Shown in pieces: positions 1-7,282 of a DNA stretch of 12,678 bases (the first letter of the stretch is position 1; every line of letters starts with the position of its first letter). The DNA is taken from the NCBI GenBank assembly GCA_015222915.1, contig JADFWE010000216.1:1-12678 (forward strand). Reading direction: 5' to 3'. The position numbers were made by a program, and so were the translations under genes. The notes beneath the pieces are model-generated. The model was not told the DNA's origin, ran no database searches, and worked only from the letters and a program-made list of their open reading frames with translations. This stretch comes from Pseudomonadota bacterium (lineage in GTDB: Bacteria > Pseudomonadota > Gammaproteobacteria > SZUA-229).

Positions 1-904
1 AACTGCCAACCATGTTGGACAGGCCCTGACCGATGAACTCCTGGTTAGCGTTGATGCGCTGGCTGGATTTTGTCGCTACGGCGCGGCTGATGGAAACCGC
101 TTCGATAAGCCCCAGCAGGGCGATAGCAAAAGCTTCCGGTGCCAGCATCTTGATAGAAGCGTAGGAGAAATCCGGCATGGACAGCGGTGGCAGCTGCGCT
201 GGAATCTCGCCAACCAGTTTGATGCTGTCGGTGTGTTCTTTAAAGATGAGCGCGATCAGGCTACCGACGATCATACCGGCCAGCAGGTTCGGTATCTTCG
301 GCATAAAACGTTTTATCAGGATTGCGGTAAACAGTGTGGCCACGCCGATGGTGATGAGATACAGGTTCGTGCTGCTGATATTGCTGAAGATCTCAAGCCA
401 TGTATGAACGAATGTTTCACCTTTGGGGATATCGATGCCCAGCACGTGTTTCATCTGACTGGTCGCAATCAGGATGGCGGCCCCGGCGGTAAAGCCCGCG
501 ACCACATTATGCGAGACGAAGTTAACCAGCTTGCCTAGCCGTGCCAGGCCGAAACCGAGCTGATAGACACCTGCCAGGAAGGTGAGTGTCAGTGCCAGAC
601 TGATAAATTCCGGTGTGCCGGGCTCTGCATGGTGGCTGATGGCGGCGAACACGACGATCGAAATTGCGGTGGTTGGACCTGATATCAGGTGATGAGAGGA
701 ACCGAACAGGGCGGCGATGATGGGGGTGACCATCGCAGTATACAGGCCGTATTGAGGCGGCAGGCCAGCGATGGTGGCAAAAGCAACACCCTGTGGCAGT
801 ACGATGACAGCACCGGTCAGGCCGGCGATGAAGTCAGCTTTTAACGTTTGGGCATTTACCAGTCGAAACCAGCTTAAAAAAGGAAACAACGCGGCTAACT
901 TCAT
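1..904 (-). CDS. SulP family anion permease, N-terminal part (cut by window edge)
   Basis: This is an inner-membrane transporter of the SulP (SLC26-like) family. The family moves sulfate, bicarbonate or other anions, and the substrate here cannot be told. Seen: translation from the ATG at 904 gives about 301 residues, still open at base 1. Residues 23-40 read ADFIAGLTGAVIVLPQGV, the usual SulP entry into the first membrane segment. The signature follows at about 49-82, with PPQYGLYTA, then FGSSHH and SGPTTAIS. The N-terminal region is a series of hydrophobic segments, and residues near the cut (GLIEAVSISRAVA) match the conserved core. The C-terminal membrane segments and any STAS domain lie outside the window. 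A weak GAGA-type ribosome site sits 6-9 bases before the ATG. It is transcribed away from a 325-bp intergenic region. I am confident of the family but not of the substrate. Confidence 0.93.
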   Translation of the reverse strand, partial: MKLAALFPFLSWFRLVNAQTLKADFIAGLTGAVIVLPQGVAFATIAGLPPQYGLYTAMVTPIIAALFGSSHHLISGPTTAISIVVFAAISHHAEPGTPEFISLALTLTFLAGVYQLGFGLARLGKLVNFVSHNVVAGFTAGAAILIATSQMKHVLGIDIPKGETFVHTWLEIFSNISSTNLYLITIGVATLFTAILIKRFMPKIPNLLAGMIVGSLIALIFKEHTDSIKLVGEIPAQLPPLSMPDFSYASIKMLAPEAFAIALLGLIEAVSISRAVATKSSQRINANQEFIGQGLSNMVGS

Positions 905-954
905 GATTCTCTGTAAAAAAAAGGGGGCAGGTACTGCAGAAAAGAACGCGCGAT

Positions 955-960
955 TTTATA
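955..960 (-). promoter_or_regulatory. Possible -10 element of the SulP gene
   Basis: TATAAA on the minus strand lies about 50 bases before the SulP start. No good -35 hexamer is seen at 16-18 bases, so this is only a weak candidate. Confidence 0.25.
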
Positions 961-1046
961 ACTTTTTGATATTTATGCCTATATGCCAATCTGAGTATTA
1001 AGGTTTTGTTAAGGGTTCTGGAGGGATGTTATTGACACAAAGCGGA

Positions 1047-1190
1047 AGTCAAAAACTTTAAAAGCGATTTCACCACAGAGGCACAGAGAACACAGAGAAA
1101 AGCCTTTATATTGTTTACTGCGCCTGCGGCGCAGTAAACAAAAGAAAACTTTGTGTTCTCTGTGCCTCTGTGGTGAATAAGCTTTTGACT
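1047..1190. repeat. Nested inverted-repeat element (possible dispersed palindromic/MITE-like repeat)
   Basis: Outer arms at 1069-1097 and 1149-1177 are inverted repeats matching at 28 of 29 positions; the core begins TTCACCACAGAGGCACAGAG. Inside them sits a second perfect palindrome, 1111-1141, with 14-bp arms and a 3-base loop (TGC). Outside the 29-bp arms, GTCAAAA recurs in inverted orientation on both flanks (about 1049 and 1184), so the symmetry is wider than the arms. There is no ORF inside. From memory, the CACCACAGAGGCACAGAG motif recurs in intergenic regions of many unrelated bacteria, which would make this one copy of a dispersed element; I cannot verify that here. It lies between the 3' end of the Mth938-type gene and the 5' side of the SulP gene and could stop transcription between them, but no clear U-tract follows the hairpin. 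Confidence 0.85.
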
Positions 1191-1229
1191 TTGTTTTTAA
1201 AGGTATGCTTCTGGCCGTAACCTGACCTA

Positions 1230-1604
1230 CTACTCAGAAATAATAATCCCCGCAACCACATTTCGTCCCTCACTCATCAATATATTGTAGGTTCGGCAGG
1301 CAGCGCCGGTATCCATGAAATCCACACCGATGCCGCGTCTGATGATTTCCGAATATATCTCTACCGCAGGAAAAACCAGCTTGTTTCCGGTGCCGATGAT
1401 GATCAGTTCCGGCTCGAAGCTCAATACGGTGTCGATATGCGGTTGTTGCAGTTGTCCGATCGTATCGGCTTCCCAGTCCTGGTGGAGTCTGGTCGGGGCG
1501 ATGATCAGGCTCTGTCTGAAGGTTTTACCGTTGATCGCGATGCTGTCGCTGTCATAGGCGGTTATTACATAACCGTCATCCTGGCTGTCTTGCGCAAATT
1601 TCAT
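1230..1604 (-). CDS. Mth938-like domain protein (DUF498 / NDUFAF3-type fold)
   Basis: This is a 124-aa soluble protein of the Mth938/DUF498 family. Bacterial members have no settled biochemical role; eukaryotic relatives include the complex I assembly factor NDUFAF3. Seen: GYVITAYDSDSIAINGK near residues 11-27, a central strand-loop core PELIIIGTGNKLVFP (about 65-79), then GIGVDFMDTGAACRTYNIL (about 91-109) and a closing VVAGIII strand. This is the full expected single-domain length. There is no signal peptide or membrane segment. It starts at ATG 1604 with a weak GGA site and is divergent from hom, 118 bases from hom's likely TTG start. As I recall, the family often lies next to hom in gammaproteobacteria, which fits this context. 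Confidence 0.88.
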   Translation of the reverse strand: MKFAQDSQDDGYVITAYDSDSIAINGKTFRQSLIIAPTRLHQDWEADTIGQLQQPHIDTVLSFEPELIIIGTGNKLVFPAVEIYSEIIRRGIGVDFMDTGAACRTYNILMSEGRNVVAGIIISE

Positions 1605-1660
1605 CTATTTTTCCGCTTCTGTTCTAGTGAGCGTCAACTGAATGACGGCGATAACTTATG

Positions 1661-1690
1661 TTACACGTTCTGCGGTGAATACAGTACAAT
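1661..1690 (+). promoter_or_regulatory. Probable sigma70 promoter of hom
   Basis: TTACAC (1661-1666) and TACAAT (1685-1690) are 18 bases apart. Transcription would start near 1697, just before the GGAG ribosome site (1713-1716) and the TTG start at 1723. This makes the longer reading frame from 1642 unlikely, because it would begin upstream of the promoter. Confidence 0.6.
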
Positions 1691-1722
1691 ATGTGCCTTT
1701 AAAAATCTTGCTGGAGAGAGTC

Positions 1723-3039
1723 TTGAACGCAGTTAAAGTCGGTTTGTTAGGTCTGGGTACAGTCGGTGGCGGAACCGCCACAGTTTTGATTAGAAATGCT
1801 GAAGAGATTCAGGCACGCCTTGGTCGCGGTATTGATATATCACACGTCGCCGGTCTTGATATCGCTTCCCAGACCATCGTCGATCCGGCAACCACCAAAT
1901 TGACGGAAGATGCTTTTGAGGTTGTTAACGATCCGGAAGTGGAGATCGTCGTCGAGTTGATCGGTGGTTATACACTGGCGAAAGATCTGGTGATGAAAGC
2001 TATCGAAAACGGCAAGCACGTGGTCACCGCCAACAAGGCGCTGATTGCCACCCATGGTCCTGAGATCATGAAAGCGGCGACCGAACAGGGCGTCAGTGTC
2101 TGTTACGAGGCTGCCGTTGCCGGCGGTATCCCTATCATCAAAGCCATGCGTGAGGGTCTGGCAGGCAATCAGATTCAGTGGGTAGCTGGCATCATCAACG
2201 GTACCGGTAACTTCATCCTCACCGAGATGCGGGATAAAGGCCGTGATTTTGCCGATGTGCTTAAAGAGGCACAGGAACTGGGTTACGCCGAAGCTGACCC
2301 GACCTTCGATGTCGAAGGTATCGATGCCGCGCATAAGTTGACTATCCTTGCTTCGCTGGCGTTTGGCATCGAGCTGCAGTTCGAAAAAACGTACACCGAA
2401 GGTATTAGCAAGATTACCACCGAAGATGTGAACTATGCTGAAGAGCTTGGTTATCGCATCAAACACCTCGGTATTACCCGCAAGACAGATAAAGGTATCG
2501 AATTACGCGTACATCCGACATTGATCCCGGAAAAGCGTCTGATCGCCAATGTCGATGGCGTGATGAATGCCGTACTGGTGCAGGGCGATGCCGTCGGCCC
2601 GACCCTGTATTACGGCGCCGGCGCCGGTGCTGAACCGACGGCTTCTGCCGTGGTGGCCGATATCATCGATACTGTCAGAACCATCGATGCACCGTTGCAT
2701 CACAAAGTGCCGCTCCTGGGATTCCAGAGCAATGCTATGCGCGACACACCGATACTGCCTATCGAAGATGTCTCATCGGCCTATTACCTCCGTATGGAAG
2801 CAGAGGACCATCCTGGAGTACTGGCGGAAGTCTCTGATACCTTTGCGAAAAACAGCATAAGTATCGAAGCTGTCATACAGAAAGAGCCTGCTTCCGGTCA
2901 GAGCAGTGTTCACCTCATCATGCTGACACAGAAGTGTGTCGAGTCTAACGTCAACAAAGCGATCCAGGCAGTAGAAGCCCTGCCATCGGTGAAAGGGGAA
3001 GTGGTCCGTATCCGTGTTGAACATCTTGGTGATGAATAG
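1723..3039 (+). CDS. hom: Homoserine dehydrogenase
   Basis: This cytoplasmic enzyme reduces aspartate-4-semialdehyde to homoserine with NAD(P)H, at the branch to threonine and methionine. It is 438 aa, usual for the monofunctional form. Seen, numbered from the TTG start: the nucleotide-binding loop GLGTVG (10-15), VELIGG (about 77-82), VTANKALIA with the conserved lysine at 105, AGGIPII (133-139), the substrate loop NGTGNFILTEM (159-169), and EADPTFDVEGIDAAHK (190-205) carrying the catalytic-type Asp201 and Lys205. A C-terminal ACT domain begins near 353 (YYLRMEAEDHPGVLAEVSDT) and probably serves feedback control by threonine. TTG at 1723 is chosen because GGAG lies 6 bases upstream and the protein then begins with the usual VKVGLLG strand; the frame is open back to an ATG at 1642. 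No aspartokinase is fused and thrC is not adjacent. Confidence 0.97.
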   Translation: MNAVKVGLLGLGTVGGGTATVLIRNAEEIQARLGRGIDISHVAGLDIASQTIVDPATTKLTEDAFEVVNDPEVEIVVELIGGYTLAKDLVMKAIENGKHVVTANKALIATHGPEIMKAATEQGVSVCYEAAVAGGIPIIKAMREGLAGNQIQWVAGIINGTGNFILTEMRDKGRDFADVLKEAQELGYAEADPTFDVEGIDAAHKLTILASLAFGIELQFEKTYTEGISKITTEDVNYAEELGYRIKHLGITRKTDKGIELRVHPTLIPEKRLIANVDGVMNAVLVQGDAVGPTLYYGAGAGAEPTASAVVADIIDTVRTIDAPLHHKVPLLGFQSNAMRDTPILPIEDVSSAYYLRMEAEDHPGVLAEVSDTFAKNSISIEAVIQKEPASGQSSVHLIMLTQKCVESNVNKAIQAVEALPSVKGEVVRIRVEHLGDE

Positions 3040-3052
3040 ACAGCTGCGATAT

Positions 3053-3073
3053 AACGGTTAAGAACCGTTCTTT
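3053..3073 (+). terminator. Weak hairpin after hom, possible terminator
   Basis: AACGGTT (3053-3059) and AACCGTT (3063-3069) form a perfect 7-bp stem with an AAG loop, 14 bases after the hom stop. Only CTTT follows, so termination strength is doubtful. A stronger plus-strand hairpin lies at 3512. Confidence 0.45.
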
Positions 3074-3429
3074 ACGTGACTTCTGCAAGGCTGAAGCCCA
3101 GGGGAGTACAAAATAGGGATGCACAGAACAGGGTTGTACTGGATAGGGATATAAGAATAATGGTTCGCACGATGAGCTTGTCGGTTGATGCTTTCGTGCG
3201 GATATGTTCGCAGTGTTACAGGAAAAGCAGCCACCCTAACAGTGCTCGGCTCTATAATCCTTCGGGCAGTTGTTCTAATCGTACTCGCGTGAAGCTGGCG
3301 TGTCTGGCGCTATACTGATCAATATATCCTCTCCGACGGTAATGTCCATTGCCGTGCCATATTTTATATCTTGTTCGATCGCGGCGATCTGATCACCATG
3401 TGTACTGACATCGATCAGGGGCGCGACTA

Positions 3430-3513
3430 TTAGGTGATAGAAAAATAATGCACGATCGCATAAGGGATCGCCACCATAGTGAATAGCCTGAGGTAGAGCA
3501 GAAAATCGTTCAT
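3430..3513 (-). CDS. Possible 27-aa hydrophobic small protein
   Basis: An ATG at 3513 lies three bases after the TGA of the 91-aa gene, a spacing suited to re-initiation. The 27 residues contain one hydrophobic stretch (FLLYLRLFTMVAIPYAIVHY), long enough for a single membrane span. No independent ribosome site is seen. It overlaps the start-less frame in another register, so at most one of the two is likely real. This is weak evidence based on placement and hydrophobicity only. Confidence 0.2.
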   Translation of the reverse strand: MNDFLLYLRLFTMVAIPYAIVHYFSIT

Positions 3514-3534
3514 CGATCAGTTGATCGATTTTTT
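3512..3534 (+). terminator. Palindrome plus T-run, plus-strand terminator overlapping the 3' end of a minus-strand gene
   Basis: ATCGATCA (3512-3519) and TGATCGAT (3522-3529) form an 8-bp perfect palindrome around GT, followed by six T (3529-3534). On the plus strand this is a fair intrinsic terminator that would stop any read-through from hom before it runs antisense into the TPR operon. On the minus strand the same bases place a hairpin directly behind an A6 run at the end of the 91-aa gene. Confidence 0.55.
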
Positions 3535-3792
3535 GTGTTCAGGTAATACCGGATCGAAAAGATTACCGAACAGGCTGTGCAGGACCAGCTTGCGTTCGGC
3601 TTTTTTACTGCTCTTGATGTCTTTCCATGGTACCACGTACAGGATCTTCGGCAGCTCCTTGTTGCCTTTGATGGTGGTGGTCTGCAATTCGATCTTATCT
3701 TCTGCTACAGCCGTGTTGGATGTCTGCAGTGCTATTAGCAATAAACAGCAGCATGCGAGCTTGTGTGATCTCTGAGGAGTCAATCTAGCCAT
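3517..3792 (-). CDS. Small exported protein, last gene of the TPR operon
   Basis: This is a 91-aa protein of unknown function. Seen: a basic start (MARLTPQRSHK), a hydrophobic core (about 12-23) and a probable signal peptidase I site after AVA (28-30), leaving a mature protein of about 61 aa. The mature part opens with DKIELQTTTIKGNKELPKIL and then YVVPWKD (52-58). I have a vague memory of similar short exported proteins with a VPWK motif next to TPR genes, but cannot name the family. Its ATG overlaps the upstream stop by 8 bases (ATGGCTAG), so translation is probably coupled and the job shared with the TPR lipoproteins. Its 3' end runs into an A6 run and a perfect hairpin. An open frame continues in -1 register beyond its stop. 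Confidence 0.75.
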   Translation of the reverse strand: MARLTPQRSHKLACCCLLLIALQTSNTAVAEDKIELQTTTIKGNKELPKILYVVPWKDIKSSKKAERKLVLHSLFGNLFDPVLPEHKKSIN

Positions 3793-4411
3793 TATTCAAT
3801 GTTCCTTTTAAATGCATGATCCAGTCTTTGGTTTCCTGGTCGGGTTTTTTCAGCAGCGACATATAGATCTCATAGTGTTTGATCGCAAGCTCGATGTCCT
3901 GAAGATAGACGTCATATAACAGTGCAAGATTATATTGTGCGTTGATGTATTTTGGGTTGAGCTCGATGGCTCTGTTGTAATCCGCCTCTGCCTCCTTGAT
4001 TTTTCCCTGTTTGACCATCATCTGTGCTCTCAGATTATAGGCCTGTGATTGTTCAGGATTCAGTGTGATAGCTTTATCTACAAGTTTTAATGCCTGATCT
4101 ATCTCATCTTTTCTAAAGTGGATGACTGCGAGATTGGTATAGGCGCCGGCGAGTTCAGGCCTCTTGCGTATGAACTCGCCGAAGATGCGCTGCGCTTTAG
4201 CGATCTCGTTATCATTGAGTGCGACCAGTCCCTCGCGGTAACGGTCCCGTTCTGCTTTGGTGGCAGACGGTGCTGCCGTTACACTTGCCGTGGTGTGAGT
4301 ATCCGGTCCGTTATCAGCAGGCATCTTATCGGGGCTCTGTGCGCAGGCGGACAAAACCAGTATGGCTGATGCGGTGAGGACTTTTAATCTAATAGTTGAT
4401 GTATTTATCAT
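3785..4411 (-). CDS. TPR lipoprotein (208 aa)
   Basis: This exported protein probably acts as a scaffold in the envelope. Seen: an N-terminal signal with the lipobox LSAC, acylated Cys23, followed by Ala. The absence of Asp at +2 favours the outer membrane. A short Ser/Thr/Ala-rich linker (about 24-52) leads to roughly four tetratricopeptide repeats at 54-87, 88-121, 122-155 and 156-190, with canonical endings such as ALKLVDKAITLNPEQSQAY and AEADYNRAIELNPKYINAQY. TPRs bind other proteins, so no enzymatic role is implied. It begins 15 bases after the stop of the 951-aa TPR gene, with no clear Shine-Dalgarno, so coupling is likely. It overlaps the next gene by 8 bases. Confidence 0.88.
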   Translation of the reverse strand: MINTSTIRLKVLTASAILVLSACAQSPDKMPADNGPDTHTTASVTAAPSATKAERDRYREGLVALNDNEIAKAQRIFGEFIRKRPELAGAYTNLAVIHFRKDEIDQALKLVDKAITLNPEQSQAYNLRAQMMVKQGKIKEAEADYNRAIELNPKYINAQYNLALLYDVYLQDIELAIKHYEIYMSLLKKPDQETKDWIMHLKGTLNNG

Positions 4412-4426
4412 GGCTGAAGGTGCTGA

Positions 4427-7282
4427 TTAGTGCAGTATGTTTACGTAACTATCAGTTTTCGGTTTTCTGGCATAACGTGCCGGAAACAGGTCAGTGAGTT
4501 CGTGAAGACTTTTCTGTATCCAGCTGTTGTACAGGCCGTCCTGAACCCTTGCCAGGTTAATCTCGAAAAATTCGATGGCTTTGTCTTCAAATGGAAATGC
4601 CTGATCCTCCAGCAGGATCTCGTACTGATCAAGTTCTTCTGCGTTGAGGCTTTTGGGCCGGTCGGAATCCAGCAGTGCTTTGCTGAAGTTTTTATATATC
4701 AAAGCGATAGAGTAGGTGGCCTCGGTCGAGGCCTCATATACTTTGTATTTTGAAGCGTAGCCGTAAAGTTTTACTGCTTTCTGCATCGATGTTTTTTTCT
4801 TGCGCAGGCTCTTGTTCAGAGGCAGGGTGAGTTTCAGCCAGTTGAACCGTGCCATCTCGCTGCGGGCGAGGCCGAGATAGGCGAACGATGTGATATATCT
4901 CGTGCGTTCTGTTTTGCTGTTATTCAGCGCTTTCTTATCAGCGTTGACGATATTGAGCCGCCAGCGGTTGGAATTTTTTACAGGGTCTTTCTTGTTTTTA
5001 TCGCGCTCGGTATATAACTCGGTCAGCTTCTGCATTGCTTCCATATTTTGCGCATAAGGCTTCTTGTATGTCCTGGCGTACTTTTCGTAGGATTTGATAG
5101 CAGAGTTGATCTTGTTTTTTTCCTCGTATAACTCGGCGGCCTGCCACAGTGCCGCGGTTTTCAGCACGAGGTTATCGCCCATACTGGACATCTTTTCAAA
5201 TTCCTGCGCAGCCTTGATTCCCTGGTCAGAACTCAGGTAAGCGACAGAGAGTTTCTTTGAAACATCAGTCTGGCGTTTGTTTTTCGGGTAGAGTTTCTGA
5301 AACTGTTTGATCTCCCTGATCGCCGGCTTCCATTGTTTATGCTGCATGTTGAGAGCGATAGCATCATAAAGACCTGTCGCTGCGACAGCAGAAGCGGGGG
5401 CTACATCGACGATGCGGGAATAATGATGGATGGCGGCAGCCGTGTCTTTTTCTTTTAACGACTGCTCGCCCTGTTTGTAGATGGCGAGTGCCAGCCGGTC
5501 ACTGTATTGTCTTCGCTGTTTGCTCGCCAGGTTCTTCGATCTGAGCAGCTGGAGGTAGATAGATTCGGTCTCGGCATATTCCTCAAGTTTGAAATATGAC
5601 TCCGCTTTCAGGCTCGTTAGAGAGCTGTCAGTCTTCTTACTGTGAGATATCCTGACATCGGCGAGTTCGATGGCGGACTTGTACTGGCCAGACCTGTAGG
5701 CCAGTTCGGCCACGTGCAGGATCAGCTTGTGTGTGCGTTTATCATCTGGATATCTCTGTGAATACTTCACTGCATAACGGATGTTTTTGTTAAGTAGTGT
5801 CCTGTCGTTTTTATCCGTGTTGAGTAGCTTGTCGCTGACGATGATGCTGGCATAAGCAGCATCTTTATGGATGATGATGTCATTGTCATAGGCGGCGAGT
5901 TCATAATACCTGAGTGCTTCGCGGTAACGCTTTTTCTGCGATAACAGTTCTGCGTACAGGAAATAGATATTATCCTGCTGGGCATAGCTGCTGTAATCTT
6001 TCAGATAGCGTTTGTACCACAGCTCTGCCTTGACGTAATCTTTATCGGCGATAGGCTTCTTGTTGCCCCGTCTGACATCGTCCTGGTATCTGTTGTGATA
6101 ATAACCGGTCATCAGCACCACGTATTCTTTGAGCGAACGTCTTATCGCACGGTTGACTCGTGAATTCTCATTCTGGTCCTTCCAGTAGGTGCTCGACGGG
6201 TTATAGGCTACGTAAAAATCTTCGATGGCGTCGTATATCTTCTGTGTGAAACCGCTGTCCTTCCAAATGTTGATGATCTTGAGGTGTGAATACGGGATGT
6301 TATCTGATTCAGGATAGTACTTGATAAATTGTTTCAGGGTGTCGACCGCATCGGAGTAGCGCTCCTGTTTGAGGTAGATATCGCTGACCATGGAATAGGT
6401 GTGATAGGTGTAGATGAAGTCTGGACGATCTCTGAAATAATCATGCAGGGGTTCTGAACCGCCGAGATAGGAGAAGGCGAGACCGACCGCTCTGAAATAT
6501 TCATCGAACTGCTCGCGTTCAGACTTATCCAGTTTTTCGAATTCGACGAAGTCATGTTCCAGCACCGCCTGCAGGAAATCATCGACTGCATCGATATAAT
6601 ACTGCTGCTTGAAACGTGCCCAGCCTCGTTTGAATAATGCCTTTTCGTAAAATATCTCGTTGCCCCGTGCCAGGATGACTTCCGTATAAGAGAACTCGGC
6701 GGTACTGTAATCCTGCAGTGAAAAAGCATCCTCAGCGATACGGAACTGTGTTTCGGTGTAGAACTGACTTTTCGGATACTGTTCGACGAGCCGGGTCAGA
6801 GAGTCGTTAGATGCCTGATGATCACCTTTCTGGTCATAGGCCTTGGCCAGCTGATACAACAGGGTATCGTTATTTTTGGCTTTAGGGTAATCGCGAAGTG
6901 ATGTGGTCAGTAGTTTTATGGTGCTGTTCAAACGCTGTTCGTAACGTTTGTCTTCCAGTGCTTCCTGCCGTGCTGTGTCGTCTCTGAGATCTTCCTGCTC
7001 CTGCCTGAGTTTGTTGCTCTCACTGAATTCCAGTTCGGCCAGCCGGTTCAGAGCATCGATTCGTGAATTGTCATCGAGGTCTGCGTTATCGAGATAGTCT
7101 GAATACGCCTGCCTGACCTCTTCTCTTGTCTTCGGGCGGATAAAAACTTTGTTATCTGTCTCTGTTGCTGTGCTGACATCGAGCTCGGCGAGACTCCTGT
7201 TCTCTTTATCTGAATTACATGAGACAAGTAACGCTGCGCTGCTCAGGAGCAGCATGGTGAATAGCTTGTGGTTTAAGCTCAT
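4427..7282 (-). CDS. Large TPR-repeat lipoprotein (951 aa)
   Basis: This is a very large exported solenoid protein, probably anchored in the outer membrane. Seen, numbered from the ATG: a signal peptide with the lipobox LVSC, acylated Cys22 and Asn at +2. A charged, Gln/Glu-rich, probably coiled-coil stretch lies at about 90-125. Many TPR-like helical pairs follow: a BamD-like block with YPKSQFYTETQFRIAEDAF (about 170-190), further repeats near 300-340 (YSDAVDTLKQFIKYYPES), about 420-480, and about 540-780. The C-terminal third is basic, less regular and rich in aromatics, ending near ADLFPARYARK-type text. There is no catalytic motif. The gene starts by overlapping the upstream stop: ATG at 7282 gives TGATG, while GTG at 7285 gives a 4-bp GTGA overlap and one more residue. 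I prefer the ATG. Function is unknown beyond protein-protein scaffolding. Confidence 0.88.
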   Translation of the reverse strand: MSLNHKLFTMLLLSSAALLVSCNSDKENRSLAELDVSTATETDNKVFIRPKTREEVRQAYSDYLDNADLDDNSRIDALNRLAELEFSESNKLRQEQEDLRDDTARQEALEDKRYEQRLNSTIKLLTTSLRDYPKAKNNDTLLYQLAKAYDQKGDHQASNDSLTRLVEQYPKSQFYTETQFRIAEDAFSLQDYSTAEFSYTEVILARGNEIFYEKALFKRGWARFKQQYYIDAVDDFLQAVLEHDFVEFEKLDKSEREQFDEYFRAVGLAFSYLGGSEPLHDYFRDRPDFIYTYHTYSMVSDIYLKQERYSDAVDTLKQFIKYYPESDNIPYSHLKIINIWKDSGFTQKIYDAIEDFYVAYNPSSTYWKDQNENSRVNRAIRRSLKEYVVLMTGYYHNRYQDDVRRGNKKPIADKDYVKAELWYKRYLKDYSSYAQQDNIYFLYAELLSQKKRYREALRYYELAAYDNDIIIHKDAAYASIIVSDKLLNTDKNDRTLLNKNIRYAVKYSQRYPDDKRTHKLILHVAELAYRSGQYKSAIELADVRISHSKKTDSSLTSLKAESYFKLEEYAETESIYLQLLRSKNLASKQRRQYSDRLALAIYKQGEQSLKEKDTAAAIHHYSRIVDVAPASAVAATGLYDAIALNMQHKQWKPAIREIKQFQKLYPKNKRQTDVSKKLSVAYLSSDQGIKAAQEFEKMSSMGDNLVLKTAALWQAAELYEEKNKINSAIKSYEKYARTYKKPYAQNMEAMQKLTELYTERDKNKKDPVKNSNRWRLNIVNADKKALNNSKTERTRYITSFAYLGLARSEMARFNWLKLTLPLNKSLRKKKTSMQKAVKLYGYASKYKVYEASTEATYSIALIYKNFSKALLDSDRPKSLNAEELDQYEILLEDQAFPFEDKAIEFFEINLARVQDGLYNSWIQKSLHELTDLFPARYARKPKTDSYVNILH

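Larger units (their letters stand above)
3040..3516. other. Intergenic region between hom and the TPR operon, no secure gene
   Basis: The two flanking genes converge here. The left half (3074-3274) shows no coding signal I trust; an 80-codon plus-strand frame at 3076-3318 is rich in Arg, Ser and Asn and matches nothing I know. An imperfect 30-bp direct repeat starts at 3106 and 3136 (GTACnnnATAGGGAT in both). The right half carries a start-less minus-strand open frame and a small hydrophobic frame, described separately, plus ten GATC sites between 3317 and 3555. Confidence 0.5.
3275..3538 (-). other. Open frame without a start codon, possible frameshifted extension or gene remnant
   Basis: This minus-strand frame is open for 87 codons after a TGA at 3539-3541 and ends with TAG at 3277-3275. 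It contains no in-frame ATG, GTG or TTG before residue-like text begins. The translation reads like protein (for example CDRALFFYHLIVAPLIDVST, then IAAIEQDIKYGTAMDI). It is in the -1 frame relative to the 91-aa gene above it. A -1 slip at the AAAAAA run (3529-3534) would join the two and give a product of about 176 aa. Another minus frame, ending at 3252, also looks plausible downstream of about 3330. I do not recognise the sequence. It could be a programmed frameshift, a decayed gene, a sequencing error or chance. Confidence 0.3.

Noticed and set aside
1069..1177. CRISPR array made of the CACCACAGAGG repeats
   Set aside because: There are only two copies, in inverted not direct orientation, with no spacers.
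1642..1722. 27-codon N-terminal extension of Hom
   Set aside because: It would start upstream of the likely promoter and adds residues not typical of the family; TTG 1723 has a well placed GGAG.
1840..2466. 208-codon minus-strand ORF inside hom
   Set aside because: It is a shadow of the hom frame; the plus-strand product has every Hom motif.
3076..3318. 80-codon plus-strand ORF downstream of hom
   Set aside because: Composition is rich in Arg, Ser and Asn with no recognisable motif, no good ribosome site, and it sits over repeats and an open minus-strand frame.
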